Shown: positions 18,080 to 26,345 of the stretch, piece by piece | Numbering within the stretch: position 1 is the first letter of the stretch | How the letters are laid out: every line of letters starts with the position of its first letter | Source of the DNA: UBA2334 sp964396895 | GTDB taxonomy: Bacteria; Pseudomonadota; Gammaproteobacteria; Burkholderiales; Burkholderiaceae_C | Assembly: GCA_964396895.1 (NCBI GenBank) | Contig: CAYNGJ010000009.1 | Span: 62,001-126,000 of the forward strand | Reading direction: 5' to 3' | DNA: 64,000 nucleotides | The notes under the pieces: model-generated | What the model saw: only the letters and a program-made list of their open reading frames with translations | Database searches by the model: none | What the model was told of the DNA's origin: nothing | Translations under genes and position numbers: made by a program

Positions 18080-19342
18080 TCAGCGGATGACGGCGCGCGC
18101 TGCGGTGGCGTAATCCACCTTGTGCTGCGCCATGTGGGCCTTGACGGCTTTGTGCTGTGCCAGGCGGGCGGGGTCGGTGTTCTCGCCAAACTGAATGTCG
18201 TCGTCGGCCTGTGCACCAGGCTGGGCGGCGGTGGCCTGCGTGGCGTGTTCGCCAAACGCCACCACCTTGGGCGCTGCACTCAGCATGGCCTTGAGCTGGT
18301 CGGCCAGCGGGGCCTTTGCCTCGCCCTCGCCAAACTCCACCACGCTGTCTTGCGTGGCAAAGTGGTCCAGCGTGGCGGCAATCAGGCCTGTGTGTGCGGG
18401 CAACAGGCGGCCTTGGCTCACCAGGTTTTCGGCAAATGCCACGTTGGCGGCATGCACCTGGTTGGCCTTGTGGGCCGCCAGTTCGGCCCGCAAGCGGTTG
18501 TTTTCTGCCTCAATGGCGGCTTTCTCTTCAGGGGTCACGGTGTCCTCCAGGGTTGGGGTGGTGGTGGTTTGCCCAGACTGGGCGGACTGCTCAACAGGCG
18601 CTGCGGGTGCAGCGTCTGCGGGAGTGGGGGCAATGGCGCCCTCGCTGAACGCGGGGGCCACGGAGGCCTGGGATTCCGTGCTGGCCTTTGAGCGCGCCTC
18701 GGCAAGCTCTTGCTGGGCGCCCTGCTCAAGGCTCTCAATGCGGTAGCCAGGCAGGGCTTTGTCTGCCTCGTCCTGGCCAAACTTGGCCAGCACCCAGTCG
18801 CGCAGGCCGCGCCACAGGCCAGCGTTGGTCACGTCGTCCCATTCGCTGAAGGTGACGTACTCGTTGTTGTCGGCAAAAGCCACCTGCGCCAAGCCCTTGA
18901 TGGCGGGCGGCTGCGCCCCCAAAAAGCCCACGTGGCGCAGGTAATACACCCCGGGCACCGGGTTGCTGGGCGAGTTGGGGGGGTAAAAGCTGGCTGAAAT
19001 CTTCTTGAACGCACCCGCCGCCACCATGTCGGCAAAGTCGGCATTCACCTGGGCGGGCAAGGCGTACATGCCGGGGTCGTGGTCAATGTCCCCGTCGCTG
19101 AATGAAACACTCTTCACCCAGCCGTAGGCGGGCATGTCGTGGCGAGGGTGCCCAATGACCAGCGGTGCCTCGTGCAGCTCGGGGTCATAGGCTGCGGCAC
19201 TGGCCACCAAATCAGACTCAGAAAACGCCAAGCGCGCACCGCTCATGGCGGTGTGCTTACCCGCTTTGAAAATGTGCAGCGGCTTGGCCGTGGCTGTGGT
19301 GCCAGGTGCTGCAGCGGCCTTGGAAGTGGTTGGTTTCGCCAT
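18080..19342 (-). CDS. Mu I-like prohead protease with scaffold domain, 420 aa
   Basis: The N-terminal 170 residues hold the Mu-like protease domain, including VIGHPRHDMPAYGWV and the FKKISASFYP segment, where the family's catalytic His and Ser are expected. The C-terminal half is a charged Ala/Glu/Gln coiled-coil scaffold (ENNRLRAELAAHKANQVHAA). It processes and scaffolds the prohead, upstream of the capsid gene. In most Mu-like phages this gene follows gpG directly; here it instead follows the early operon, 52 bp after an early-operon terminator, with no strong ribosome-binding site. Confidence 0.88.
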   Translation of the reverse strand: MAKPTTSKAAAAPGTTATAKPLHIFKAGKHTAMSGARLAFSESDLVASAAAYDPELHEAPLVIGHPRHDMPAYGWVKSVSFSDGDIDHDPGMYALPAQVNADFADMVAAGAFKKISASFYPPNSPSNPVPGVYYLRHVGFLGAQPPAIKGLAQVAFADNNEYVTFSEWDDVTNAGLWRGLRDWVLAKFGQDEADKALPGYRIESLEQGAQQELAEARSKASTESQASVAPAFSEGAIAPTPADAAPAAPVEQSAQSGQTTTTPTLEDTVTPEEKAAIEAENNRLRAELAAHKANQVHAANVAFAENLVSQGRLLPAHTGLIAATLDHFATQDSVVEFGEGEAKAPLADQLKAMLSAAPKVVAFGEHATQATAAQPGAQADDDIQFGENTDPARLAQHKAVKAHMAQHKVDYATAARAVIR

Positions 19343-19393
19343 GCCGCTACTGTCGCGGCGGGGGGCAAAAAGGGCCGCTGAAAGCCCTTGAAG

Positions 19394-19428
19394 AAAAAAG
19401 CCCCTGTGCGTTCAGTGCATCAGGGGCT
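19394..19428 (-). terminator. Intrinsic terminator of the early operon
   Basis: On the minus strand an 8-bp perfect stem (AGCCCCTG, 14-nt loop, CAGGGGCT; plus coordinates 19399-19406 and 19421-19428) is followed by TTTTTT (19394-19399). It lies between the Mor-like gene and the late protease gene and would separate early from late transcription. Confidence 0.85.
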
Positions 19429-19474
19429 GTGGGGCTGTGTCGGGGGCTGTGGGTGGTGGACCATTTTCCTGGCG

Positions 19475-19933
19475 TCAGGAAGCATCGCCGTCATCGTCGT
19501 CATCGCCAAACCCCGGCAGGTGGTTTTGCCGGGCCAAAAATCGCTCGCGCTCAATGGCCGCAATGATCTGGCGCACCCGTGTCTCGGTAATGTCGTGCAG
19601 CTTGGCCAGCTCGCGGTGGTTGTGGCCGTTGAACTTGGCGTACAGCTCGCGGTCGCGGCTGCTCACGTGCATGGCCAGGCCCTTGGCAAAGTAAATGGCC
19701 TCGCCCCCCACCTCGTTGGCAATGTGCTGCATTTGCGCCATGACCTGCGCGCTCCAGGCCTGCAGCTGGGCCAGCCACTGGCCACCAGGTGCACCCTGGC
19801 CACAGCGCTCGTCCAGCAGCACCAGTGCCTCAAACATGCACACCGCCACGTCGCGCATGCGGTCGGTCATTTTGTCGGGCAGCATGGCCTCCAGCACGGC
19901 CAGTTCCTGCGCGGTCATGTAGCGTTTGGTCAT
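19475..19933 (-). CDS. mor: Mor family middle/late transcription activator, 152 aa
   Basis: The C-terminal half contains the Mor/C family signature (GGEAIYFAKGLAMHVSSRDR, FNGHNHRELAKLHDITETRV) including the helix-turn-helix that binds the target promoter. The N-terminal half is the helical dimerisation domain. In Mu, Mor activates the middle promoter; here the gene is last in the early operon, 132 bp before the leftward late operon, so it probably switches on late transcription. It ends in an acidic FGDDDDDGDAS tail. Confidence 0.86.
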   Translation of the reverse strand: MTKRYMTAQELAVLEAMLPDKMTDRMRDVAVCMFEALVLLDERCGQGAPGGQWLAQLQAWSAQVMAQMQHIANEVGGEAIYFAKGLAMHVSSRDRELYAKFNGHNHRELAKLHDITETRVRQIIAAIERERFLARQNHLPGFGDDDDDGDAS

Positions 19934-19934
19934 G

Positions 19935-20411
19935 TCAGCCTTTGAGTTCCACGCTGGAGCGCTGGGCCCACTTTTTCAGGGCTTCAATCACGCGGGTGAT
20001 TTGGGGCGGGGTCATGAAGCGCCAGGCATCCACCCCGGTTTGGCGGGTGGCGTAGGCCTGCAGCGCGACATCGGTGTCGGTGTGCACCACACCGGCCACG
20101 GCCAGGGCGTGCCACACGGCGCGGGCCTTGGCCCATTGCTGGTCGCCCGCATCATCCACATTGCGCACCAGCGCTGGGCGCTTGGGTTGGTAGGCGGGCT
20201 TTTGACCACGGGCGGCGGCCGCACTGGCCTGCAGGCCCGCCAGGTGGGCCAGGTACTGGCGGCGCTGCAGTGCCGTCATGTGGGCTGAGCTGGCCACACC
20301 GGTCACGGCCAGCTTCAGGGCAGTGGCATCGTCAGCACTCAGGCCCAGTGCCTTTTGCGCCATGTGGATGGCGGCCAAGTGGTCTTGGCGGGTGGCTTTG
20401 GCTTGGGGCAT
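19935..20411 (-). CDS. gemA: GemA-like regulatory protein (DUF1018), 158 aa
   Basis: Matches the Mu GemA/gp16 (DUF1018) pattern: an N-terminal helical domain (LAAIHMAQKALGLSADDATA, ALQRRQYLAHLAGLQ) and a C-terminal segment (MTPPQITRVIEALKKWAQR). In Mu, GemA modulates host gene expression and DNA supercoiling. One base separates it from the Mor-like gene downstream and two bases from the upstream gene, placing it firmly in the early operon. Confidence 0.85.
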   Translation of the reverse strand: MPQAKATRQDHLAAIHMAQKALGLSADDATALKLAVTGVASSAHMTALQRRQYLAHLAGLQASAAAARGQKPAYQPKRPALVRNVDDAGDQQWAKARAVWHALAVAGVVHTDTDVALQAYATRQTGVDAWRFMTPPQITRVIEALKKWAQRSSVELKG

Positions 20412-20413
20412 GG

Positions 20414-20920
20414 TCAGGCTTTCGCGCTCAGGGTGAAGCGCTCAGCAGGCAGCTCAAGGGTCTGCACCAACAAGGTGTTTGCATCGGCACGGGCAACGGC
20501 CAACGTCTGGTCTGCACGCAATGCCAATGCAGGCGCCACCCAGTCCATGCTGGCATGCCGCACCACTCCTCCAGCATGCACCCGGCGCAGGAACCAGCCG
20601 CTTTGCTGCCGGGTGCTGCGGCCCTTGTAGGCATCCCAAGCACTCAATACACTGCGCATGTCGTGGGGCCACAAGTCCTTACGCAGCCGCCAGGCCGTCT
20701 TGCGCGACATGTCCAACACGCGAGCCACCTCCGTCACGGTTTGAGCCTGCACAAATCCACGCAAATCGGCAGGCACCCAATACACGGCCTCTGGTGCATT
20801 TTTGTTCCCGATACATGCGCTGGTATCAGTCAGCCCCGTTGCGTCGGCTGTACCCCTGTGCCTTTTGTTTCCTGGGGTGGTTGCGGCGGCACCGCAGCCC
20901 GACAGCGGCGTCATACTCAT
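20414..20920 (-). CDS. Early HTH protein, 168 aa
   Basis: The start is the ATG at 20920, overlapping the upstream stop (20917-20920); the frame is open further to 21382 but that part is a shadow of the DUF3164 gene. The middle holds a clear helix-turn-helix (TVTEVARVLDMSRKTAWRLR, about residues 61-80) followed by a tail of short hydrophobic strands. It may bind phage DNA as a regulator. No named family is recognised. The first 45 residues are low in structure. Confidence 0.75.
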   Translation of the reverse strand: MSMTPLSGCGAAATTPGNKRHRGTADATGLTDTSACIGNKNAPEAVYWVPADLRGFVQAQTVTEVARVLDMSRKTAWRLRKDLWPHDMRSVLSAWDAYKGRSTRQQSGWFLRRVHAGGVVRHASMDWVAPALALRADQTLAVARADANTLLVQTLELPAERFTLSAKA

Positions 20921-21177
20921 GCCACCGCTCCTTTGGCATCCATCCACAGCCCATAGGTACTGGCGCTCAGGTGGCGCAATACCAAGGGGTGGCGTTCGCA
21001 GGTGGCAAGGCGAAAGCTCACCCTGCCCGACGCCTCGAACAGCATCAGAGACCCTCGGTGCACCTGCTCGGCTGCGGCAGCGTTGCCCGCATCGAACTGA
21101 AGCACGGTCTTCCAGGCGCCGTTGGTGTTGACCTGGAGCTGCACGGGGCGGGTGGTGTCGGCGGTGGCCATGCTCAA
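20917..21177 (-). CDS. Small early protein, 86 aa
   Basis: Coupled to both neighbours by 4-bp overlaps (21174-21177 and 20917-20920). The sequence (VQLQVNTNGAWKTVLQFDAG, LMLFEASGRVSFRLATCE) looks like a compact alpha/beta protein of unknown family, present between DUF3164 and a HTH gene. No motif or membrane segment is visible. The tight packing supports its reality; function cannot be assigned. Confidence 0.72.
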   Translation of the reverse strand: MSMATADTTRPVQLQVNTNGAWKTVLQFDAGNAAAAEQVHRGSLMLFEASGRVSFRLATCERHPLVLRHLSASTYGLWMDAKGAVA

Positions 21178-21803
21178 ACCCCCGCAATGTCAAGCGCCAC
21201 GGGCGCGTACTGGTCGGTGCTGCCCACGCGCTCGTACACGCGGATGTAGCTCTTGCTGCCCGTGACTTGCACCGCATCGGCAATGGCCGCCATGGCGGTG
21301 GTCCAGCGCTCGTCGCCAAACGCCATGCGGCGCAGGGCCAGCACGGCGTTGGTGTTGATGTTGCCCTGCTTGTCCACCTCAAAGGCGCGGTTGATGATGG
21401 CCTTGAGCTCAGGGCGGGCGTTGGCCGTCCAGTCGGTCAGGCACTGGTCAATGAGGGCTTTGGCCGCCTGCAGCCGCTCGTCAAAGGTGATGCTCTCTTG
21501 TATGGCGCGGATGACTTTGTACCGGCCATCAAAGCTGAGCAACTGCACGTTGCCCTTTTTGCCGCCCAGGTTCACGCCGTATTCCTCGGCGCTCATGTCC
21601 ACAAAGGCGGCAATGTCGTCGAACGCGCTGGCTTTGAAGGCCGCCAGGATGCTGCGCACCCCTTGGGCTTTGGCCACCAGTTCTTTCACCAGCGCGTCAC
21701 GCGCTTGGTCAATGGGCTTGATGGTGGCCACGGGAATGAGGTTGCCCTTGGCATCGGGCCAGTAGCCCTCGGGCACGGTGGGGGTGGTGTTGGCTTGTGT
21801 CAT
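21174..21803 (-). CDS. DUF3164 family early phage protein, 209 aa
   Basis: Has the DUF3164 pattern: an N-terminal GYWPDAKGNLIPVATIKPID segment, a central GGKKGNVQLLSFDGRYKVIR and C-terminal KGNINTNAVLALRRMAFGDE. This family is found in the early (sulfur-transfer/host takeover) region of Mu-like phages with no proven function. Full length. It follows an 88-aa gene by 23 bp and is coupled to the 86-aa gene downstream. Confidence 0.88.
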   Translation of the reverse strand: MTQANTTPTVPEGYWPDAKGNLIPVATIKPIDQARDALVKELVAKAQGVRSILAAFKASAFDDIAAFVDMSAEEYGVNLGGKKGNVQLLSFDGRYKVIRAIQESITFDERLQAAKALIDQCLTDWTANARPELKAIINRAFEVDKQGNINTNAVLALRRMAFGDERWTTAMAAIADAVQVTGSKSYIRVYERVGSTDQYAPVALDIAGV

Positions 21804-21826
21804 GGGGTTGGCTTTGAGTTGGTTGG

Positions 21827-22093
21827 TCAGTGTTGGGTGGGTTGGCTGGTGGCTGTGGCTTGGCCGGAAAGCACCAGCCGACCGCCCATGCGCAGCGCCT
21901 CTTGACCCGTGTGCTGGGTACAGCAGGGGTAAAGCAGGGCCATGGCTTCAGCGGCGGTGAGCAGGTTGTCAATCAAGGCGCCGTGGGGCATGCCCGCGTT
22001 GAGCTGGGCACTCAGCAGCACGCCCAGTGCGTGCTCAAAGGTGGTCAGGCTGTGGTCATTGGCTGACGAGGCGGGGTTTTGCGGGGTGTTCAT
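21827..22093 (-). CDS. Hypothetical early protein, 88 aa
   Basis: The start is taken at the ATG at 22093 (MNTPQNPASSANDHSLTTFE), since the upstream ATG at 22135 adds 14 residues that overlap the previous gene's stop. Residues 15-60 look like an amphipathic helical domain (ALGVLLSAQLNAGMPHGALI) with two cysteines (CC) near residue 57. No family is recognised; position fits early helper genes. Confidence 0.65.
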   Translation of the reverse strand: MNTPQNPASSANDHSLTTFEHALGVLLSAQLNAGMPHGALIDNLLTAAEAMALLYPCCTQHTGQEALRMGGRLVLSGQATATSQPTQH

Positions 22094-22135
22094 GTTGGGC
22101 TTTCTGGCGGTGTGGAAGGGGTGGGCATGGGGCAA

Positions 22136-22576
22136 TCAGCAGCGGTGGCCGCGTGTGGGGCAGCCCAAAAAGTCGCCAGCGCCTGGGCGGGCAGGCACGC
22201 TAACGGGTGGCACCCAAACGGGGGCGTGCATCACGTCGTACTGCGGGGGAAGGGCCTTTTCTCCCACCCAACGGGTAGGGGCTGGCTCGGGTTTTGGCTC
22301 GGGTTTTGGCTTGGGTTTGGGCACAAGGTTGGCCAGCGGCGTATCAAACAGCTCGGCACGCAGGCCCAGCTTCAGGTGCGCCCGCCATGCGCGGGGCTTG
22401 GTGTTGATGAGCACGGCTTTTGCGATCAGGTTGTTCACCTGGGTACGCGGCTCCAGCCCGAGGGTGGCCAGGTGGTTGCGCACGTCGGCAACGGTGCAGT
22501 TGGGGTTGGCGCGAACAAAGCCAACAATGGCACGGTTGACCGGATTGAGCAGCATTTGGCACAGCTTGAAGTTCAT
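22136..22576 (-). CDS. Winged-helix-like early protein with Lys-Pro linker, 146 aa
   Basis: The N-terminal 75 residues (NPVNRAIVGFVRANPNCTVA, DVRNHLATLGLEPRTQVNNL) resemble a winged-helix DNA-binding domain. A Lys/Pro/Glu repeat (KPKPKPEPKPEPAP, residues 87-100) acts as a stiff linker to a Pro-rich tail ending in GCPTRGHRC. The gene overlaps the upstream stop by 4 bp. A DNA-binding role is inferred from fold pattern only. Confidence 0.72.
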   Translation of the reverse strand: MNFKLCQMLLNPVNRAIVGFVRANPNCTVADVRNHLATLGLEPRTQVNNLIAKAVLINTKPRAWRAHLKLGLRAELFDTPLANLVPKPKPKPEPKPEPAPTRWVGEKALPPQYDVMHAPVWVPPVSVPARPGAGDFLGCPTRGHRC

Positions 22577-23196
22577 GGCTGCACCCCCTGGCCACGCTGG
22601 CCACGCATGGCGGCGAACCGGGCGCGGACTTCATCTGGCATGGGGGCTGCAGTGCGCTCGGTTTGGTTCAGCGCAGCCAGTGTGGCCAGGGCGGGGTCCA
22701 GCGCACGCCCAATGGGTGCCGACTGGCCACGCACGGTTGCAGTGCTTGGGTGGCTGGTGTTGCTTGGGTTGCGCTTGTCGGCCTCGGTTTGGCGCTCTTG
22801 CGCGGCCTCGGCCTTGTCGGCCATGCCTTGCAGCACGGCATACAGGTAGCCGTTGCCCTTCAATGGCAAGTCAAGCCCACCGGCGCCGCGGGTGGCCAGC
22901 ATGCCGTCTATGGCCTGCGCCCACAGGGCGTGTGGGGCGGCCCAATCGCGCCCATTGCGGGTAATGGCCTGGCGCTCCATGTCAGGGGCCAGCGAGCGAA
23001 TGAGCTTGGTCTTTTTGGTCATGCTCAGGCGGTGCATGGCGGGCTTGTGCAGGTCTATGTAGTCCAGCACACGGCGCATCAGCGGTATGCCAATGGACAG
23101 CAGCAGGCGCTCAAAGGCATCGTGGTCTTCGCGGCTTTTGAGCACCACGCGCATGTCCAGCACGGCGTCGCAGGTGGGGCAGTACAGCTCGCTCAC
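22573..23196 (-). CDS. Hypothetical early protein with CPTC motif, 207 aa
   Basis: The GTG at 23196 is preferred because it overlaps the preceding stop (GTGA 23193-23196), and the frame upstream of it is an antisense-like Cys/Gly/His segment. The protein starts VSELYCPTCDAVLDM (single CxxC, a possible half zinc site) and is then helical with LLLSIGIPLMRRVLDYIDLH and a Gln/Glu-rich middle. No family is recognised. In related phages such genes lie between the ATPase B and GemA. Confidence 0.7.
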   Translation of the reverse strand: MSELYCPTCDAVLDMRVVLKSREDHDAFERLLLSIGIPLMRRVLDYIDLHKPAMHRLSMTKKTKLIRSLAPDMERQAITRNGRDWAAPHALWAQAIDGMLATRGAGGLDLPLKGNGYLYAVLQGMADKAEAAQERQTEADKRNPSNTSHPSTATVRGQSAPIGRALDPALATLAALNQTERTAAPMPDEVRARFAAMRGQRGQGVQP

Positions 23197-23561
23197 AGCC
23201 AGCCCCCTTGCGACAAGCTGTAAACGCTGCCCAGGGTGTAGCTGCAGCTGGCAATGACTCCCGTGGCCATTGCAGCCAGTGCCACCCATCTGACCCAGCG
23301 CAAGGCTGCACGCAGGCCGCTGCGCTGGCGCATGGGGCTACCCTCAATCACGCCGGGGGCAAAGTAGTAGGCGTCCTTGGGCAACAGGCTGGTGTCGTGG
23401 CAGGTGCAGCCGGGGCATGCAGGCTGGCGTTGCTGGCACAGGCCGAGGTGGTCGCAGGTGCGGCGCGTGGCGCTGTGGGCTTGCAGGGGCGCGGCGGGGC
23501 GGGCTGCGGCATTTTTGGTGTGCGGCATGGTGATGATGAATGGTTGTTGTTGTTGCTTCAT
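23193..23561 (-). CDS. Cys-rich early protein with C-terminal membrane segment, 122 aa
   Basis: Start at the ATG 23561, 17 bp after the B stop and preceded by GGGAG. A short Gln-rich start (MKQQQQPFIITMPHTKN) is followed by a Cys cluster (CDHLGLCQQRQPACPGCTCH, about residues 37-56) able to bind metal, and the C-terminus has one membrane segment (RWVRWVALAAMATGVIAS, about residues 89-106). The orientation and role are unknown. It is unusual for a transposition operon to carry a membrane-anchored Cys-cluster protein. Confidence 0.68.
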   Translation of the reverse strand: MKQQQQPFIITMPHTKNAAARPAAPLQAHSATRRTCDHLGLCQQRQPACPGCTCHDTSLLPKDAYYFAPGVIEGSPMRQRSGLRAALRWVRWVALAAMATGVIASCSYTLGSVYSLSQGGWL

Positions 23562-23578
23562 GGCATTGGCTCCCGGGC

Positions 23579-24553
23579 TCAGCACCCCGCAATCACTTGG
23601 GCGTCCACCTTGTCCCAGCAGACCTTGACGGCGGCATTCATGGCACGGCACATCAGGTTGTTGACCACCAATGGATAACAGACGGACTGCGCCTCGGCAC
23701 TGGTCAGGCGGGTGTGCATGGCGGCAATCGCGGTCGGGTCCACCACATCGGCCAGCTTCACGCCAATGCGTTCAAATTTGTGCTCCAGGTACCCCTGCAG
23801 GTCATCGCCCAGGGGCTCCAGGTGGACTTGTTCGCAGCGCTGCACGATTTCGCGCACGGCGGGGTCACGGTCGTTGAGCATCATTTCCAGCTCGCGTGTT
23901 TGGCCAATCAGCACCACCCCGATCAGCAGCTTCATGCCGTCTTTCAGCTCCATGGTGTTTTTCAGCTGCTTGAGCGTGTCAACGGGCAGGCGGTGCGCTT
24001 CTTCAATGACCAGCAGGTGGCAATACCCAGCGTTGCGGCTGGCCTTGAGCAGCTCATGCATTTGGTGCGTTCGTTCGTCTGGGTCGCTTTTGCGGGGCAT
24101 GCCAGGGGCCAGCGCCCGGAAAATGGCCGATTCGACCTGACTGCTGCGCAGCGACTTGGCCCCCGTTTTGTGAGGCTCACGGGCATAGGGCTTGATGACG
24201 ATGATCGGGCGCTTTTCAGCCTGGATGCGCTCCTCAAGGTCTTCACGCAAGGTGCTTTTGCCGCTGCCGCTCTCGCCCATGATGGCCACAAAGCCATGCT
24301 TGAGAGCCGCCTCCAGCAGCACCGCGCGCACGTAGCGCCCGTCACGGCTCAGGAACACGTCTTCACGACACTGCACGTCATCCACAAAGGGGTTGCGGGG
24401 CAGCTTGAAGTGCTTTTTGGCGGCAGGGGTCAGGGTTTCTTTTCGAAGTAACATGGTTTCCTCTGTGGTTTCCGGTTTGGTTTCTGGGGTTGCAGGGACG
24501 GCCTCGGCAAGGTGCAAACTTGCCGGGGCCAACTTGTTTTTGAGGTCGGTCAT
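23579..24553 (-). CDS. B: Transposition ATPase, Mu B / TnsC-like, 324 aa
   Basis: AAA-type ATPase that activates transposase and selects target DNA. Walker A is GESGSGKST at residues 93-101 and Walker B LLVIEEAH at 180-187. Arg-rich sensor segments follow (IGQTRELEMMLNDRDPAV). It overlaps the transposase gene by 4 bp, the usual pairing of A and B. Length matches B3/BcepMu-type B proteins rather than the shorter Mu B. Full length, with no broken motif. Confidence 0.92.
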   Translation of the reverse strand: MTDLKNKLAPASLHLAEAVPATPETKPETTEETMLLRKETLTPAAKKHFKLPRNPFVDDVQCREDVFLSRDGRYVRAVLLEAALKHGFVAIMGESGSGKSTLREDLEERIQAEKRPIIVIKPYAREPHKTGAKSLRSSQVESAIFRALAPGMPRKSDPDERTHQMHELLKASRNAGYCHLLVIEEAHRLPVDTLKQLKNTMELKDGMKLLIGVVLIGQTRELEMMLNDRDPAVREIVQRCEQVHLEPLGDDLQGYLEHKFERIGVKLADVVDPTAIAAMHTRLTSAEAQSVCYPLVVNNLMCRAMNAAVKVCWDKVDAQVIAGC

Positions 24554-26316
24554 GGCGCGGGGCTCCCATTGACCACGCGCAGCCCAGCGCGCACGTTCAG
24601 GCGCGCGGCCAATGCAGGCAGTTCGGTTTCGGGTACGCCATCGGGATGCAGGCTTTTGAGCGTGCCCAGCAGCTCGGGCGACATGGCCACGCCCATGACC
24701 ACCAGCTTTTGCGCCGCCGCAAAGTGCTTGAGCAACTCGGGCTCTGCCTGGGCCACACGTGTGGTGGTGTCCAGGTCAGTGCCCCGGCGCGGCAGCATGG
24801 CCACTGCGGGCAATTGCTGCTCGTGGTGTTTGTAGGGGTCGTGCTTGCCATCAAACGGCAGGGCCTTGGCCCTGCGGGCGGCAGCAGCAGCCTCGTCGGT
24901 GCTTGCGCCCATGGCCAGCCGCTCAACCAGCTTGCGGTTGGTGGTGGCCAGCGTGTCTGGCAGCGACTTCATTTCACGGCCAATGCGGGCGGCACCTACC
25001 CTAAAGCCGCCTTTGCCTTTTTCTGCCAACGGCACGGCAATGAGCTCTTCGCGCCCTTGGGTATCGTGCTGTATGACGTAGGCCACCTGCGCATCGAAGG
25101 GGTTGAACGTGATGTCCACCTTGCCCCCCACCAGCACGTTGGCCACGCCGCTCACGTCCCACACGCGGCCGTCAAACCGCACGCACAGTTCGCGGTCCAC
25201 CACAGGGCTTTCTGGTGCATGGGTCAGCAGGTTGCGGGCCAGGGCGGCATCCACCAGGCGCAGCTGCGCCTGGGTAATTTCCATCCACTTGGCCCAGCGT
25301 GCCAGGCCGTGGCGGCGGTGCACGCGCACGCTGTTGTAGTAGCGCATCCACATTTGCGCCTTCTCATTGATCCAGGCAATGGAGGGCACGTGGACAAACT
25401 TGAAGCCACTCTCGAAGTTGGTTTCCACCAGGTTGTGGGCGTTTTCCACCTGGCCCTTGGCGCGGGGGTTGCCCGCCTCGTTCACCACGGGCTTCACATC
25501 CAGGCGGCGCAGCAGGTTACTGAAGGCACCGCCAATACCGGCGCTGCCGGGGTCCATCATCAAATGAAAGGGCACGCCGTGCATCTGCTGCTCGGCGCGC
25601 GGGGCAATGGCCGCCAGGAATGACTCGGCCATGTTCACCGTGCTCTCACCACCGGCCACGTAGTGCACAAAGATGGAGCCGCTGTAGTGGTCGGTCAGCA
25701 CATAACGGGTCAGGCGCTGGCGCTTGATCTTCTCGAAGTTGTCGGGCTTGTTCTTGTAGAACTCTTTGTTCGACATGGTTTGCACCCCGCCCTCTGGCAC
25801 ATAAAACAAGGTGCTGATGGAGGCGTCGATCTGCCACACGTCGTTGGGGTGGTCGCTGGCCAGGGCCTGCACGGGTGCGGGGGCGTTGAGCTGCTCGGGG
25901 TGCAGGGCATACAAGCGCAGGGCGCGGGCGCAGGCCGAGGCAGACAGCTGGCGGGTTTCACCGGTGATGGGGTCTGTCACGCTGGCAAACAGGGGGTTGG
26001 CTGCCCGCACTTGCTCCAGCGTCAGCTTCAGGGCCTGAATGGATTTGTCGTTCAGGCGGTAGCCTTGCATCAGGCGGCCTGACAGGTCACGGGCATCGGC
26101 CAGGCTCAGGCCAGTGGTGCCTGCATCGCTGCGGCGCTTGCGTTGGGGTTGCACGATGACCTCTTTCAAACGGCGCATGAGCGTGGCGCGTGACAGCCCC
26201 AGGTGCTCGCACGCCTGGGCATACACCGCTTCTTTGCCGCCATGGCCCGCTTCATGGGCGCGGCACTGCACGTCAAGCAGGGCATCTATCAGGGCGGGTG
26301 ACATGGCGGGGCTCAT
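24550..26316 (-). CDS. A: DDE transposase, Mu A-like, 588 aa
   Basis: Catalyses strand transfer at phage ends. With the start at ATG 26316 the catalytic triad is D164 (WQIDAS), D255 (LMMDPGS) and E291 (GQVENAHN), with the classic 35 residues between the last two. The N-terminal 60 residues are a HTH end-binding domain (HLGLSRATLMRRLKEVIVQ). The C-terminal part (about 370-588) has a beta-barrel (VRFDGRVWDVSGVANVLVGG) and an Ala-rich tail that should contact the ATPase. An alternative ATG at 26304 would remove four residues. The frame to 26409 is an upstream shadow. Confidence 0.94.
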   Translation of the reverse strand: MSPAMSPALIDALLDVQCRAHEAGHGGKEAVYAQACEHLGLSRATLMRRLKEVIVQPQRKRRSDAGTTGLSLADARDLSGRLMQGYRLNDKSIQALKLTLEQVRAANPLFASVTDPITGETRQLSASACARALRLYALHPEQLNAPAPVQALASDHPNDVWQIDASISTLFYVPEGGVQTMSNKEFYKNKPDNFEKIKRQRLTRYVLTDHYSGSIFVHYVAGGESTVNMAESFLAAIAPRAEQQMHGVPFHLMMDPGSAGIGGAFSNLLRRLDVKPVVNEAGNPRAKGQVENAHNLVETNFESGFKFVHVPSIAWINEKAQMWMRYYNSVRVHRRHGLARWAKWMEITQAQLRLVDAALARNLLTHAPESPVVDRELCVRFDGRVWDVSGVANVLVGGKVDITFNPFDAQVAYVIQHDTQGREELIAVPLAEKGKGGFRVGAARIGREMKSLPDTLATTNRKLVERLAMGASTDEAAAAARRAKALPFDGKHDPYKHHEQQLPAVAMLPRRGTDLDTTTRVAQAEPELLKHFAAAQKLVVMGVAMSPELLGTLKSLHPDGVPETELPALAARLNVRAGLRVVNGSPAP

Positions 26317-26345
26317 GGTGTGGCTTGTGGGCGGGTGGCTGGGCT

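Noticed and set aside
19343..19474. Idea that a chromosomal inversion had moved the phage left end to 19.4 kb
   Set aside because: No copy of the terminal repeat is present there, while both true ends (1-15, 41277-41291) flank the whole element.
20921..21382. N-terminal half of a 322-codon frame in the early region
   Set aside because: It overlaps the DUF3164 and 86-aa genes and has shadow-like composition; the overlapping ATG at 20920 is the right start.
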